A DNA stretch of 44,117 nucleotides from an uncultured Gammaproteobacteria bacterium (GTDB lineage: Bacteria > Pseudomonadota > Gammaproteobacteria > Pseudomonadales > UBA5518), in NCBI GenBank assembly GCA_903921135.1, contig CAIXOY010000310.1, forward strand, positions 1 to 44,117. Reading direction: 5' to 3'. The position numbers and the translations under genes were made by a program. Positions within the stretch are counted from its first letter, which is position 1. Each line of letters opens with the position of its first letter. Shown here in pieces: positions 16,609 to 25,639 of the stretch. The notes under the pieces are model-generated. The model was not told the origin of the DNA and did no database searches. It saw nothing but the letters and a program-made list of their open reading frames with translations.

Positions 16609-18041
16609 TCACAACCTCCGTGGGCGCGGGACCAATCGAGCATCGCGCTCACCACGCGGCCGACGCTGCCGGCGCCCTGCACCAACAGGAAATCACCCGG
16701 ACGCAGCAGGCCGGGCAGCACCTCGGCCACGCCCGCCGGATCGGACACAAACACGGGATCAAGGCGTCCGCGCTGGCGGATGCTGCGGCAGAGGCTGCGG
16801 GAATCCGCGCCGGGAATGGGCTCCTCTCCCGCCGCATAAACTTCCAGCAGCACCAGCGCATCGACCTGCGAGAGCACGCGGGCGAAGTCCTCGTACAACT
16901 CCTGTGTGCGGGTGTAGCGGTGTGGCTGGTAAACCATCACCAGCCTGCGATCCGGCCAGCCACCGCGCACCGCGGCAAGGTTTGCCGCCACCTCGGTGGG
17001 GTGATGACCGTAGTCATCGACCATCAGAACCGTGCCACCGCCCGGCAGTGGCAATTCACCGTGTATCTCGAAACGTCGCCCCACGCCCTGGAAGGCCGCG
17101 ACGCCGCGGACGATGGCCTCGTCCGGGATGTCTTCATCCGTGGCCACGGCAACAGCGGCCGTGGCGTTCAGCGCGTAGTGCGCGCCGGGCAGAGCGAGGC
17201 AAAGATCGAGCGCGGCCTTGCCACCCGGGCGTTCTACGCGGAAGTGCGAGCGCGCACCGTCCTGACGGAAATCACGCAGACGGAAGTCAGCGTCGGGAGA
17301 ACGGCCGTAGGTGAGCACCTGTCGGGTCACCTGCGGAATGATCGAGGCCACCGCCGCGTCATCGACGCACAGCACACAGGGGCCGTAGAACGGCAGGTTG
17401 TGGAGGAATTCGAGGAAGGTGCGTTTCAGACGCTCGAAATCCCCGCCATAGGTACCCATGTGGTCGGCGTCGATGTTGGTGACCACCGCGACCATGGGCT
17501 GCAGGTGCAGGAAAGAGGCATCGCTCTCGTCTGCTTCGGCGATCAGATAACGGCTCACGCCGAGGCGGGCGTTGGCCTGCGCGCTGTTCAGGCGGCCGCC
17601 GATCACGAAGGTGGGGTCGAGGCCGGCTTCGGCGAAGATCGACGCGATGATGCTGGTGGTCGTGGTCTTCCCGTGCGTGCCTGCCACCGCGATGCCGTGG
17701 CGGTAACGCATGAGTTCGGCGAGCATCTCCGCGCGCGGCACAACCGGGATGCGGTGCGCGCGCGCGGCGGCGATTTCGACGTTGTCCTCGTGCACGGCGC
17801 TGGAACCGACCACCACGTCCGCGCCCTCGACCTGCGCAGCGGCATGCCCCACGTACACCTCGACGCCGGCATCACGCAGACGTGCAAGCGTAGGGGAGTT
17901 GCTGGCATCGGAACCCGACACGCGGTAGCCCTGGTTGCAGAGCACCTCGGCGATGCCGCACATGCCCGCACCGCCGATGCCGACGAAATGGATGCGCGCG
18001 ATACGGCGCATGCCTGGAACACCGGGAGCCCGCGGGTTCAT
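16605..18041 (-). CDS. murC: UDP-N-acetylmuramate--L-alanine ligase
   Basis: MurC adds L-alanine to UDP-MurNAc, the first amino-acid step of the peptidoglycan precursor in the cytoplasm. The 478-residue protein shows the N-terminal nucleotide-fold loop GIGGAGM (21-27), the Mur ligase P-loop GTHGKTTTTS (121-130), the EADESD motif, and the late DDYGHHPTE and YQPHRYTRT motifs that are specific to MurC. The ATG at 18041 overlaps the murG stop (ATGA) and has GGAG just upstream. Frame continuation beyond it lies inside murG and is not real. Confidence 0.97.
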   Translation of the reverse strand: MNPRAPGVPGMRRIARIHFVGIGGAGMCGIAEVLCNQGYRVSGSDASNSPTLARLRDAGVEVYVGHAAAQVEGADVVVGSSAVHEDNVEIAAARAHRIPVVPRAEMLAELMRYRHGIAVAGTHGKTTTTSIIASIFAEAGLDPTFVIGGRLNSAQANARLGVSRYLIAEADESDASFLHLQPMVAVVTNIDADHMGTYGGDFERLKRTFLEFLHNLPFYGPCVLCVDDAAVASIIPQVTRQVLTYGRSPDADFRLRDFRQDGARSHFRVERPGGKAALDLCLALPGAHYALNATAAVAVATDEDIPDEAIVRGVAAFQGVGRRFEIHGELPLPGGGTVLMVDDYGHHPTEVAANLAAVRGGWPDRRLVMVYQPHRYTRTQELYEDFARVLSQVDALVLLEVYAAGEEPIPGADSRSLCRSIRQRGRLDPVFVSDPAGVAEVLPGLLRPGDFLLVQGAGSVGRVVSAMLDWSRAHGGCE

Positions 18042-19126
18042 CGCGCCATCTCCAGACAGGTACGCGCCACATCGTCGGCGGCAGAGGGGCGACCGAGCGC
18101 TCGCGCGCGCACCGCCATGTCGAGCAGAACCGCGGGGGTTTGAGCGAGCCGCTGCAGCGTGGCGGCAAGCCACCCGGGTGTGAATGCCGGTTGCTGGCAG
18201 CGCAGCGCTGCACCGGCCTCCTCCAGCCAGCGGGCGTTGGCGTTCTGGTGATCGTCGATCGCGCCGGGCAAAGGCACCAGGACCGACGCCAGCCCCGCTG
18301 CCGCCAGTTCGCTCACCGTGAGCGCGCCCGCGCGACAGACGACCAGGTCCGCCCACGCATAGGCCGCGCCCATATCGGCGATGAAACTCTCGACGCGGGC
18401 CTCCACACCCTGCGCGGCGTAGCGGTCTGCGCACTCGGCCTGCGCTGCAGCACCGCACTGATGGATCACATCGGGGCGGGTGTCCGTGCCGATCAGCCCG
18501 AGCGCCTCGGGGAGAACCTCGTTCAGCACGCGGGCACCCTGACTGCCGCCGAGCACGAGCAGACGCAGTCTGCGGCTCGTGCGTCCGGCAAAGCGCTCGG
18601 CAGGCGCAGGCAGCGCGGCAATCGCGGCACGCACCGGGTTGCCGACGAAGCGCGCAAGCGGATTTCCGGCGAAAGGCCCGGGCAGCCCGAGAAGGATCGC
18701 GCCTGCAACGCGGGCCAGCAGCCGGTTGGTGGTGCCTGCCACAGCGTTCTGCTCGTGCACCACCAGCGGCACGCCGAGCAGGCGTGCCGCAAGCCCGCCC
18801 GGGCCGGCGACGAAGCCGCCGGTTCCCAGCACGCAGGAGGGGCGAAGCCGCCGGATGACGGCTGCCGCTTGCAGGATGGCTGCCACGAGGAGCAAGGGCG
18901 CGAACAGTTTCTGCAGCACCTGCTTGCCGCGGACGCCGCGCACGCGCAGGTATGAGACGGGAATTCCTGCGGCGGGCACCAGCCGCGACTCCATGCCTGC
19001 GCGCGTGCCAAGCCAGTGGACCTCGGCACCGCCGGCACGCAGCGCTGCCGCAGCGGCGATGCCCGGGAACACATGGCCACCCGTGCCGCCACCGGTGATG
19101 AGAACAAGTCTGCGGGTATCAGGCAT
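18038..19126 (-). CDS. murG: UDP-N-acetylglucosamine--lipid I GlcNAc transferase
   Basis: MurG converts lipid I to lipid II on the inner face of the cytoplasmic membrane. The 362-residue GT-B glycosyltransferase carries the N-terminal G-loop TGGGTGGHVFPG (11-22), HEQNAVAGTTNRLL in the acceptor domain, LGGSQGARVLNEV at the start of the donor domain, and CRAGALTVSELAAAG at the UDP-GlcNAc site. The ATG at 19126 overlaps the end of ftsW by 8 nt, and its stop overlaps the murC start. Length and motifs are normal. Confidence 0.97.
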   Translation of the reverse strand: MPDTRRLVLITGGGTGGHVFPGIAAAAALRAGGAEVHWLGTRAGMESRLVPAAGIPVSYLRVRGVRGKQVLQKLFAPLLLVAAILQAAAVIRRLRPSCVLGTGGFVAGPGGLAARLLGVPLVVHEQNAVAGTTNRLLARVAGAILLGLPGPFAGNPLARFVGNPVRAAIAALPAPAERFAGRTSRRLRLLVLGGSQGARVLNEVLPEALGLIGTDTRPDVIHQCGAAAQAECADRYAAQGVEARVESFIADMGAAYAWADLVVCRAGALTVSELAAAGLASVLVPLPGAIDDHQNANARWLEEAGAALRCQQPAFTPGWLAATLQRLAQTPAVLLDMAVRARALGRPSAADDVARTCLEMAR

Positions 19127-20309
19127 TGCGCACCCTCCAGCCCTGCCAGGGGGCGGCGAGTGCGGTGGTGCCGCTACGCACCTCCGATTCGGCGCGCAAC
19201 ACCAGGCCCATCATCGCGAAAAGCATCACCAGGCTGCTGCCGCCGTAGCTGAGAAACGGCAGCGTGAGTCCCTTGGTGGGAAGCAGCCCGGCATTCACGC
19301 CGATGTTGATGAACACCTGCCCGGCCACCACCAGCGCGACACCAAGGCAGACCTGTGCAGCGAACACCTGCTGGCGCGCCGCTGCGGCACGCGCGATCCA
19401 GAGGATCCGCCCGACCAGCGCGCTGAACAGCGCGATGAACATCACGCAACCGATCAGCCCGAGTTCCTCGGCGATGATGGCGAACACGAAATCGGTGTGG
19501 GCCTCGGGCAGGTAGAACAGCTTCTGCACGCTGTTGCCAAGGCCCACGCCCATCACCTGCCCTCGCCCGAAAGCGATCAGCGCCTGTACCAGCTGATAGC
19601 CGCCACCGAACTGCTCCTGCCAAGGGTCGAGGTAGGTGACGAGGCGCGCCATGCGATAGGGCGAGAAGATCGCCAGTAACGCGCCGGCACCCACCGCGAG
19701 ACCCAGCAGGATCACGAAGGGAAACAGATGCGCGCCGGCGATGAAGAGCATCACCACCGCGGTGCCCGCAATCACGACGGTGGCACCGAAGTCGGGTTCG
19801 GACAGCAGCAGCACCGCGATCAGCAGCAACACGCCGGCGGGCACGATCAAGCCACCAAGCTTTTCGGCGATCTCCCGCGAATGGCGCTGTATGTGGCCTG
19901 CGAAGAAAATCACGAAACAGAATTTCATGACCTCCGAAGGCTGCAGATTCAGCGGCCCGATGCCCATCCAGCGGGTAGCGCCATTGCGGACACGTCCGAT
20001 TCCCGGGATCAGCACCAGCACCAGGAGCAGCAGACCTGCGACAAGGAGTGCCGGTCCTGCACGGTTCCACATGGCGAGCGGAACGCGTGTCATACACCAC
20101 ATCACCAGCAGCCCCAGTGCCACGTAGGCCGTGTGGAACGTCAGGAAATAGAAGGCATTGCCCTCTTTGGTTTCGGCCGCGAAATCCATCGACGCGGAGC
20201 CCATCATCACGATGCCCGCGGCAGTGAGCACGAGCACAAGCCCGAGCAGCACCTGGTCGTGCGCAAGCCAGGGCGAGGGGGTGAGCGCATCGCGACGCAT
20301 GGCCTGCAT
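19119..20309 (-). CDS. ftsW: peptidoglycan glycosyltransferase FtsW
   Basis: FtsW is the SEDS-family lipid II polymerase of the septum, acting with FtsI. The 396-residue protein has about ten membrane segments and the family signatures GPLNLQPSEVMKF, the loop with LDPWQEQFGGGYQLVQ, LPEAHTDFVFAIIAEELG, and INIGVNAGLLPTKGLTLPFLSYGGSS near the C-terminus. The ATG at 20309 lies one base after the murD stop and has GGAGG 9 nt upstream. A second ATG at 20300 is possible. The longer upstream frame lies within murD and is not coding. Confidence 0.96.
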   Translation of the reverse strand: MQAMRRDALTPSPWLAHDQVLLGLVLVLTAAGIVMMGSASMDFAAETKEGNAFYFLTFHTAYVALGLLVMWCMTRVPLAMWNRAGPALLVAGLLLLVLVLIPGIGRVRNGATRWMGIGPLNLQPSEVMKFCFVIFFAGHIQRHSREIAEKLGGLIVPAGVLLLIAVLLLSEPDFGATVVIAGTAVVMLFIAGAHLFPFVILLGLAVGAGALLAIFSPYRMARLVTYLDPWQEQFGGGYQLVQALIAFGRGQVMGVGLGNSVQKLFYLPEAHTDFVFAIIAEELGLIGCVMFIALFSALVGRILWIARAAAARQQVFAAQVCLGVALVVAGQVFINIGVNAGLLPTKGLTLPFLSYGGSSLVMLFAMMGLVLRAESEVRSGTTALAAPWQGWRVRNA

Positions 20310-20310
20310 T

Positions 20311-21690
20311 TCAGAAGGCCTCCGCGCCGGGGAGCGCCCGGACCGCGGCCGCGAAGGCCTCGCCCCGGTGCTCGTAGTTGCGGAACATGTCAAAGCTTGC
20401 GCAAGCAGGCGACAGAAGCACCACGTCGCCGGGCTGCGCGAGAGCCGCGGCGCGCTGCACCGCTGCATCGAGGTCTTCGCAGTGCTCCACCGGACAGGCC
20501 CCGACCACGCCGTCGGCGATCAACGATGCATCGCGGCCGATCAGCAGGAGCACACGCGTGCAACGCGCGAGTTCCGTGGCCAGCGCACTGAAGTCATGCT
20601 CCTTGGCGATCCCGCCGGCGATCAGCAGGACCCGACCCGGCGACAAGGGCGACAGGCCCTGCAGTGCGGCCACGGCCGCGGCAACGTTGGTGCCCTTGGA
20701 GTCGTCGATGAACTCGACGCCGCCAGCGCGGGCGACCGGCTGGCACCGGTGCGGCAGGCCGCGGTAGCTGCGCAGGACTTCCAGGCAGGACTCACGCGGT
20801 ATGCCTCCGGCTTCGGCGATGGCGAGTGCGGCAAGCGCATTGGCGAGGTTGTGACGCCCGCGAAGCGCCAGTTCCCGCGCGGGCATGAGCAGAACATCAC
20901 CATGGGCGAGCCACTCCTCACCACCAGCTACGATTACGCCATAGCCGGACGCATCCGGCGCATCCAGCCCGAAACTCAGCTGGCTGCCGACAGGCGTTGC
21001 AGGACGTGTCAGCGGATCGGCACGGTTGAACACCGCGACGCGGCAGCCGCGGAAAATGCGCTGCTTCGAGGCCGCGTATGCGTCCATGCCGGGATAGCGG
21101 TCGAGGTGGTCTGGCGCGATGTTGAGGATCGCGGCGACGTCGGCGCGGAAGTCCAGCACGACATCGAGCTGGAAGCTCGAGAGCTCGAGCACATAAAGCA
21201 CGGCATCGGGGTCCAGCAACTCGAGCGCGGGCACGCCGAGGTTGCCGCCACAGCCGCTGCGAACACCTGAGGTCGCGGCCATCAGCCCCACCAGCGTGGT
21301 AACCGTGCTTTTGGCATTGGTGCCGGTGATGGCGAGGATCGGCGCCTTCGCTTCGCACCAGAAGAGCTCGATGTCGCCGTACACCCGTGCGCCACGCGCA
21401 GCGGCGGCCGATATCTGCGGTACCGCAGGATCCACGCCCGGGCTGAGCAGCACCTCCGTCGCGCGCTCCAGCAGATCGCCGTCGAAACCGCCCAGCTGCA
21501 GGCGGTGTCCGGGGAAGTCACGACGGAAAGCCTCGGCGAACGGCGGCTCCGCGCGGCTGTCCACGGCATCGAATGCGAGCCCCTGACGCGCAAGCCAGCA
21601 GGCGAGCGAGTAACCCGTCTTTCCCATACCCACGACGAGACGCCGCAAGGATGCGTCCTCGGGTCGTGAGTGGTGGGCTGGCGCTGACAT
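20311..21690 (-). CDS. murD: UDP-N-acetylmuramoyl-L-alanine--D-glutamate ligase
   Basis: MurD adds D-glutamate to UDP-MurNAc-L-Ala. The 459-residue Mur ligase has a Rossmann-like start (LVVGMGKTGYS, 18-28), P-loop GTNAKST (123-129), NIAPDHLDRYPGM, and the C-terminal DDSKGTN and LSPACASFDMF motifs that are diagnostic for MurD. The P-loop has Ala where many Mur ligases have Gly, which also occurs in Pseudomonas-type MurD. The ATG at 21690 is chosen because GAGGA abuts an earlier ATG (21696) and is better spaced for this one. It begins 9 nt after mraY. Confidence 0.96.
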   Translation of the reverse strand: MSAPAHHSRPEDASLRRLVVGMGKTGYSLACWLARQGLAFDAVDSRAEPPFAEAFRRDFPGHRLQLGGFDGDLLERATEVLLSPGVDPAVPQISAAAARGARVYGDIELFWCEAKAPILAITGTNAKSTVTTLVGLMAATSGVRSGCGGNLGVPALELLDPDAVLYVLELSSFQLDVVLDFRADVAAILNIAPDHLDRYPGMDAYAASKQRIFRGCRVAVFNRADPLTRPATPVGSQLSFGLDAPDASGYGVIVAGGEEWLAHGDVLLMPARELALRGRHNLANALAALAIAEAGGIPRESCLEVLRSYRGLPHRCQPVARAGGVEFIDDSKGTNVAAAVAALQGLSPLSPGRVLLIAGGIAKEHDFSALATELARCTRVLLLIGRDASLIADGVVGACPVEHCEDLDAAVQRAAALAQPGDVVLLSPACASFDMFRNYEHRGEAFAAAVRALPGAEAF

Positions 21691-21699
21691 GTGCATTCC

Positions 21700-22782
21700 T
21701 CAGCGCAGCTTCAGTGTGGCGAGGCCGAACAGCACCAGCACCACCGTGATGATCCAGAAGCGCACGATCACGCGCGGTTCCGGCCAGCCTTTCAGCTCGA
21801 AGTGGTGGTGAATGGGCGCCATGCGGAAAATGCGCTTGCCAGTGGTTTTGAAGGAGGCCACCTGCAGCACCACGGACAACGTCTCCATGACGAAGACGCC
21901 GCACATGATGAAGAACACGATCTCGTGCCGGACGATGACGGCAATGACCCCCAGTGCGGCGCCCAGCGCAAGCGCCCCGACGTCTCCCATGAACACCATG
22001 GCCGGATAGGTGTTGAACCACAGGAAGCCGAGCCCCGCACCTGCCAACGCACCGCAGAACACCACGAGTTCGCCCGCCCCGGGGATATAGGGAATGTGCA
22101 GGTAGGGCGCGAATTCGGCGTTCCCCGCCAGATAGGCGATAACGGCGAGCGCGCCACCCACCAGCACGCTCGGCATGATGGCAAGGCCATCGAGACCATC
22201 GGTGAGATTCACTGCGTTGCTGGAGCCCACAATCACGAAGTAGGCGAGCGGCACATACAGCACACCCAGGGGAATGACGACGTTTTTCAGGAAAGGCACG
22301 ATCAGTTGCGTCTCGGCCGGCGTGACCGATGCGGCGTAGAGGTAGACCGCCGCAGCAAGTCCGGCCACCGATTGCCAGAAGTATTTCCAGCGCGCCGGCA
22401 GTCCACGCGGATTCTTCTCGATCACCTTCCGGTAATCGTCAACCCATCCCACGGCGCCGAACGCCACGGTCACCAGCAACACGACCCATACATAGCGGTT
22501 AGAGAGATCACCCCACAGAAGCGTGCTGGTGATGATGCCGACGAGAATCAGCGCACCGCCCATGGTGGGGGTGCCGGCCTTGCTCAGGTGCGATTTGGGT
22601 CCGTCGTCGCGCACGGCCTGCCCTATCTGGTTCTCGACCAGCAGGCGGATCATCGTGGGGCCCACCATCAATGTGATGGCAAGCGAAGTGAGCACGCTCA
22701 GGATGCCGCGGAACGTGAGGTACTTGAACACCCCGAAGGCGCTCGCCCATCCGCTCAGCCAATCAGCTAGCCACAGCAACAT
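21700..22782 (-). CDS. mraY: phospho-N-acetylmuramoyl-pentapeptide transferase
   Basis: MraY moves phospho-MurNAc-pentapeptide onto undecaprenyl phosphate to form lipid I in the cytoplasmic membrane. The 360-residue polytopic protein has about ten membrane segments and the catalytic Asp-rich motifs VDDYRK (D115, D116), NLTDGLDG (192-199) and FMGDVGALALG, plus PIHHHFELKGW near the C-terminus. The ATG at 22782 shares its A with the murF stop (TGATG), showing tight coupling. The frame continues further upstream only as noise inside murF. Confidence 0.97.
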   Translation of the reverse strand: MLLWLADWLSGWASAFGVFKYLTFRGILSVLTSLAITLMVGPTMIRLLVENQIGQAVRDDGPKSHLSKAGTPTMGGALILVGIITSTLLWGDLSNRYVWVVLLVTVAFGAVGWVDDYRKVIEKNPRGLPARWKYFWQSVAGLAAAVYLYAASVTPAETQLIVPFLKNVVIPLGVLYVPLAYFVIVGSSNAVNLTDGLDGLAIMPSVLVGGALAVIAYLAGNAEFAPYLHIPYIPGAGELVVFCGALAGAGLGFLWFNTYPAMVFMGDVGALALGAALGVIAVIVRHEIVFFIMCGVFVMETLSVVLQVASFKTTGKRIFRMAPIHHHFELKGWPEPRVIVRFWIITVVLVLFGLATLKLR

Positions 22783-24170
22783 CAGTGCGTTCCTGTACGG
22801 GCATCGCCCGGGTGGGTGCGGGTAAGTGCGGCGACAACCGCTTCCATTCCGGCTGAGCGCGAGCCCTTCACGAGGATCACGTTGCCGGGCGCATCGCATG
22901 CGCCTAATGAGCGCGCGAGTTCATCGCGCGAGGCGTGGATTTCGGCACCGCTGCCGAAGCCTTCCGCCACGTCGCCGGCATGCGGGCCGATCGCCAGCAA
23001 GCGGTCGATGCCACGCTCCTGCGCATAGCGCCCCATGGCCACGTGCAGTTCGGCCGCCTGGGGGCCGAGTTCGGCCATGTTCCCGAGTGCGAGCACGCGA
23101 AGGCCCCGGAAACCCGAGAGCGTGTCGATCGCTGCGCGTACCGAGCCGGGGTTGGCGTTGTAGGTGTCATCGAGGATCTGCGCCCCGCCCGAACCGGTGC
23201 AGCGTTGCATGCGACCGGCCGGGGCCTCGAGATCTGCAAGTGCCGAGGCGATGGCATCGGCGCGCAGGCCGAGCGCATGAGCCACTGCGGCAGCCGCAAG
23301 TGTGTTGGCAACCTGCTGCACGCCCGGCAGGGAGAGACGGATATCAGCCGCATCGCCCGGCAGTTCGAGACGGAAGCGTGCACAGCCTTCCGTCAGCCTG
23401 ACCCCGAGAGCCCTGATGTCGGCATCGGACTTGCCGGAGGCGCTGAAGCGCAGCACGCGACGCGGGGCGGCAAGCGCTGTCCAGTACTCCGCGAAGTCGT
23501 CATCCGCATTGAGTATCGCCGTGCCATCAGCGGGAAGCGCCTCGTAGATCGCACCTTTGGTGCGTGCCACTTCCTCAAGGCTCCCGAGGCGCTCCAGGTG
23601 CGCGGGCAGTGCATTGGTGAGCAGCGCGAGTTGCGGTTTCGCGATCCCGGCGAGATAGCCAATGTCACCGGGCTTGCCCGCGCCCATTTCGATCACGGCA
23701 TAACGGTGCTGCCGTTCGAGACGGAACAGGGTGAGCGGTACGCCGATCTCGTTGTTCAGGTTGCCACGCGTGGCAAGAACGGGCCCTGCTGTGGCAAGGA
23801 TCGCAGCGATCATCTCCTTGGTGGTGGTCTTGCCGGCGCTGCCCGTGAGCGCGACGACCGTGCCCGCGAAAAGGCTCCGGTGCAGCGCGGCGATCGCCCC
23901 CAGCGCATGTTCCGTATCGGAGACCAGCAACACCGGAACCGAGGCGCTGACGGGCCGCGAGCAGACCAGCGCCGCGGCCCCGCGTGACTGCGCTTCACCG
24001 ACATGGTCATGCGCGTCGAAACGCTCGCCCCGCAGCGCCACGAACAGATCCCCGGGGGCCACGGTGCGCGAGTCCGTGCAAACACCCTCCACCGTGCGAT
24101 CGCTCCCGCCGGCAGGCAACATCACGCCGAGTGCCTGAGCGATCTCGCCGAGCGACAGCGCGCGAATCAC
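22782..24170 (-). CDS. murF: UDP-MurNAc-tripeptide--D-Ala-D-Ala ligase
   Basis: MurF adds the D-Ala-D-Ala dipeptide made by Ddl to complete the UDP-MurNAc-pentapeptide. The 462-residue protein has the CTDSRTVAPGDLFVALRGER N-terminal motif, P-loop GSAGKTTTKE (110-119), GNLNNEIGVPLT, and DDTYNANPGSVRAAID in the C-terminal half, all MurF-specific. The start is a GTG at 24170, overlapping the murE stop as GTGA and preceded by GGAGG at 5 nt. The next gene, mraY, starts on its stop codon. Confidence 0.97.
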   Translation of the reverse strand: MIRALSLGEIAQALGVMLPAGGSDRTVEGVCTDSRTVAPGDLFVALRGERFDAHDHVGEAQSRGAAALVCSRPVSASVPVLLVSDTEHALGAIAALHRSLFAGTVVALTGSAGKTTTKEMIAAILATAGPVLATRGNLNNEIGVPLTLFRLERQHRYAVIEMGAGKPGDIGYLAGIAKPQLALLTNALPAHLERLGSLEEVARTKGAIYEALPADGTAILNADDDFAEYWTALAAPRRVLRFSASGKSDADIRALGVRLTEGCARFRLELPGDAADIRLSLPGVQQVANTLAAAAVAHALGLRADAIASALADLEAPAGRMQRCTGSGGAQILDDTYNANPGSVRAAIDTLSGFRGLRVLALGNMAELGPQAAELHVAMGRYAQERGIDRLLAIGPHAGDVAEGFGSGAEIHASRDELARSLGACDAPGNVILVKGSRSAGMEAVVAALTRTHPGDARTGTH

Positions 24171-25639
24171 GGCGCCCTCCTGCGTGCGGCAAGCGCCTCG
24201 CGTGCGACGGCGGCATCACTGAAGGGGGCGCGGATGCCCCGGGCTTCCTGGTAGTTCTCGTGACCCTTGCCCGCGATGAGCACGCAGTCGACGGGCCCGG
24301 CCTCACGGACCGCGCGGAAGATGGCCGCGCGGCGGTCGGCTTCACGGATCACGCCCGCATCCGGGATGCCGCCACAGATCCCGGCAATGATCGCCAGCGG
24401 ATCCTCGCTGCGCGGATTGTCACTGGTCACGACGACCTCGTCGGCGTGTTCACGCGCCAGACGGCCCATCAGCGGACGTTTGCTGCGATCACGATCGCCG
24501 CCACAGCCGAACACGCACCACAACCGTCCGCGGCAGTGGGAACGGATGGCACGCAGGCTCTGCTCGAGAGCGTCCGGCGTATGCGCGTAATCGACGATGA
24601 CGAGCGGCGTATCACCAACGCGCTCCATGCGCCCGGGAACGGGCACCACCTCGCGCAGCGCAGCAAGGACGAGCTCGAGCGAAAGGCCACGCACCAGCAG
24701 TGCGCCGATCACCGCGAGGGCGTTCTCGAGGTTGAATCGGCCGATGAGCGGCAAGCGCAGTTCGCCGGTCTCCCCCCGCGCAAGGATGCGCGCGCGGATA
24801 CCGTCGCTGCGGAACTCCACCTCGGTGGCGCGGATGTCGGCGGCGCCGGATCCGAGCGTGAACCCGACACGTTCGACACCCGCCGGAAGCACGTCGTGGA
24901 TGCGCCGCCCGAAGGGATCATCCAGATTCAGCACGGCGTGGCGCAGGCCCGAATGACTGAACAATCGTGCCTTTGCGGCGCCATAGGCCTCGAGGCTGCC
25001 GTGGAAATCGAGGTGGTCGTGTGTGAGGTTGGTGAAAACCGCAGTGTCCACGTGCAGTGCATCGATACGCCCCTGCGCGAGAGCGTGCGAGGACACTTCC
25101 ATGGCGACGGCCTGCGCGCCGTCGCGGCGCAGCTCTGCCAGGAGACGCTGCAGGGTGACGGCATCCGGAGTCGTGTGGCTGGTTTCGCACAACCGGCCGG
25201 GAAAGCCCGAACCCAGGGTCCCGATGACACCGCAGGGCGTACCCGTATGCGCGAGTGCCTGGGCGATCAGCTGCGTGGTCGTCGTCTTCCCGTTGGTACC
25301 TGTGACCCCGATCACGCCCACACAAGTGGAGGGATCTGCGTAAAACGCTGCAGCGATAGCGCCCGCTCGCGCCGCGAGCCCCTCTACCGGCACAAGCGGA
25401 AGCGGCGTGCTCCCGGGCAGTTCCCGGTCTGCTTCCACCAACACGGCGACCGCGCCGCGGGCATGCACTTCGGCAAGGTGCTCCAGCCCGTCGTGCCTGA
25501 CTCCGCGCAGCGCGATGAAGGCATCGCCAGGCTGCACGCTGCGACTGTCGGAGCAGAGGCCGCCGATCGCAATCCCCGCATAGGCAGGCGGCACGGCCAG
25601 AAGTGTGCCCAGGGTACGGTGCAGCTTCATGGAGTTCAT
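24167..25639 (-). CDS. murE: UDP-MurNAc-L-Ala-D-Glu--meso-2,6-diaminopimelate ligase
   Basis: MurE adds the third stem-peptide residue. The 490-residue protein has the N-terminal LCSDSRSVQPGDAFIALRG motif, P-loop GTNGKTTTT (114-122), YAHTPDALEQSL, and the DNPR motif (407-410) that marks meso-diaminopimelate rather than lysine specificity, as expected for a Gram-negative wall. The ATG at 25639 overlaps the ftsI stop (ATGA). An ATG three codons on (25630) is an alternative. Its stop overlaps the GTG start of murF. Confidence 0.97.
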   Translation of the reverse strand: MNSMKLHRTLGTLLAVPPAYAGIAIGGLCSDSRSVQPGDAFIALRGVRHDGLEHLAEVHARGAVAVLVEADRELPGSTPLPLVPVEGLAARAGAIAAAFYADPSTCVGVIGVTGTNGKTTTTQLIAQALAHTGTPCGVIGTLGSGFPGRLCETSHTTPDAVTLQRLLAELRRDGAQAVAMEVSSHALAQGRIDALHVDTAVFTNLTHDHLDFHGSLEAYGAAKARLFSHSGLRHAVLNLDDPFGRRIHDVLPAGVERVGFTLGSGAADIRATEVEFRSDGIRARILARGETGELRLPLIGRFNLENALAVIGALLVRGLSLELVLAALREVVPVPGRMERVGDTPLVIVDYAHTPDALEQSLRAIRSHCRGRLWCVFGCGGDRDRSKRPLMGRLAREHADEVVVTSDNPRSEDPLAIIAGICGGIPDAGVIREADRRAAIFRAVREAGPVDCVLIAGKGHENYQEARGIRAPFSDAAVAREALAARRRAP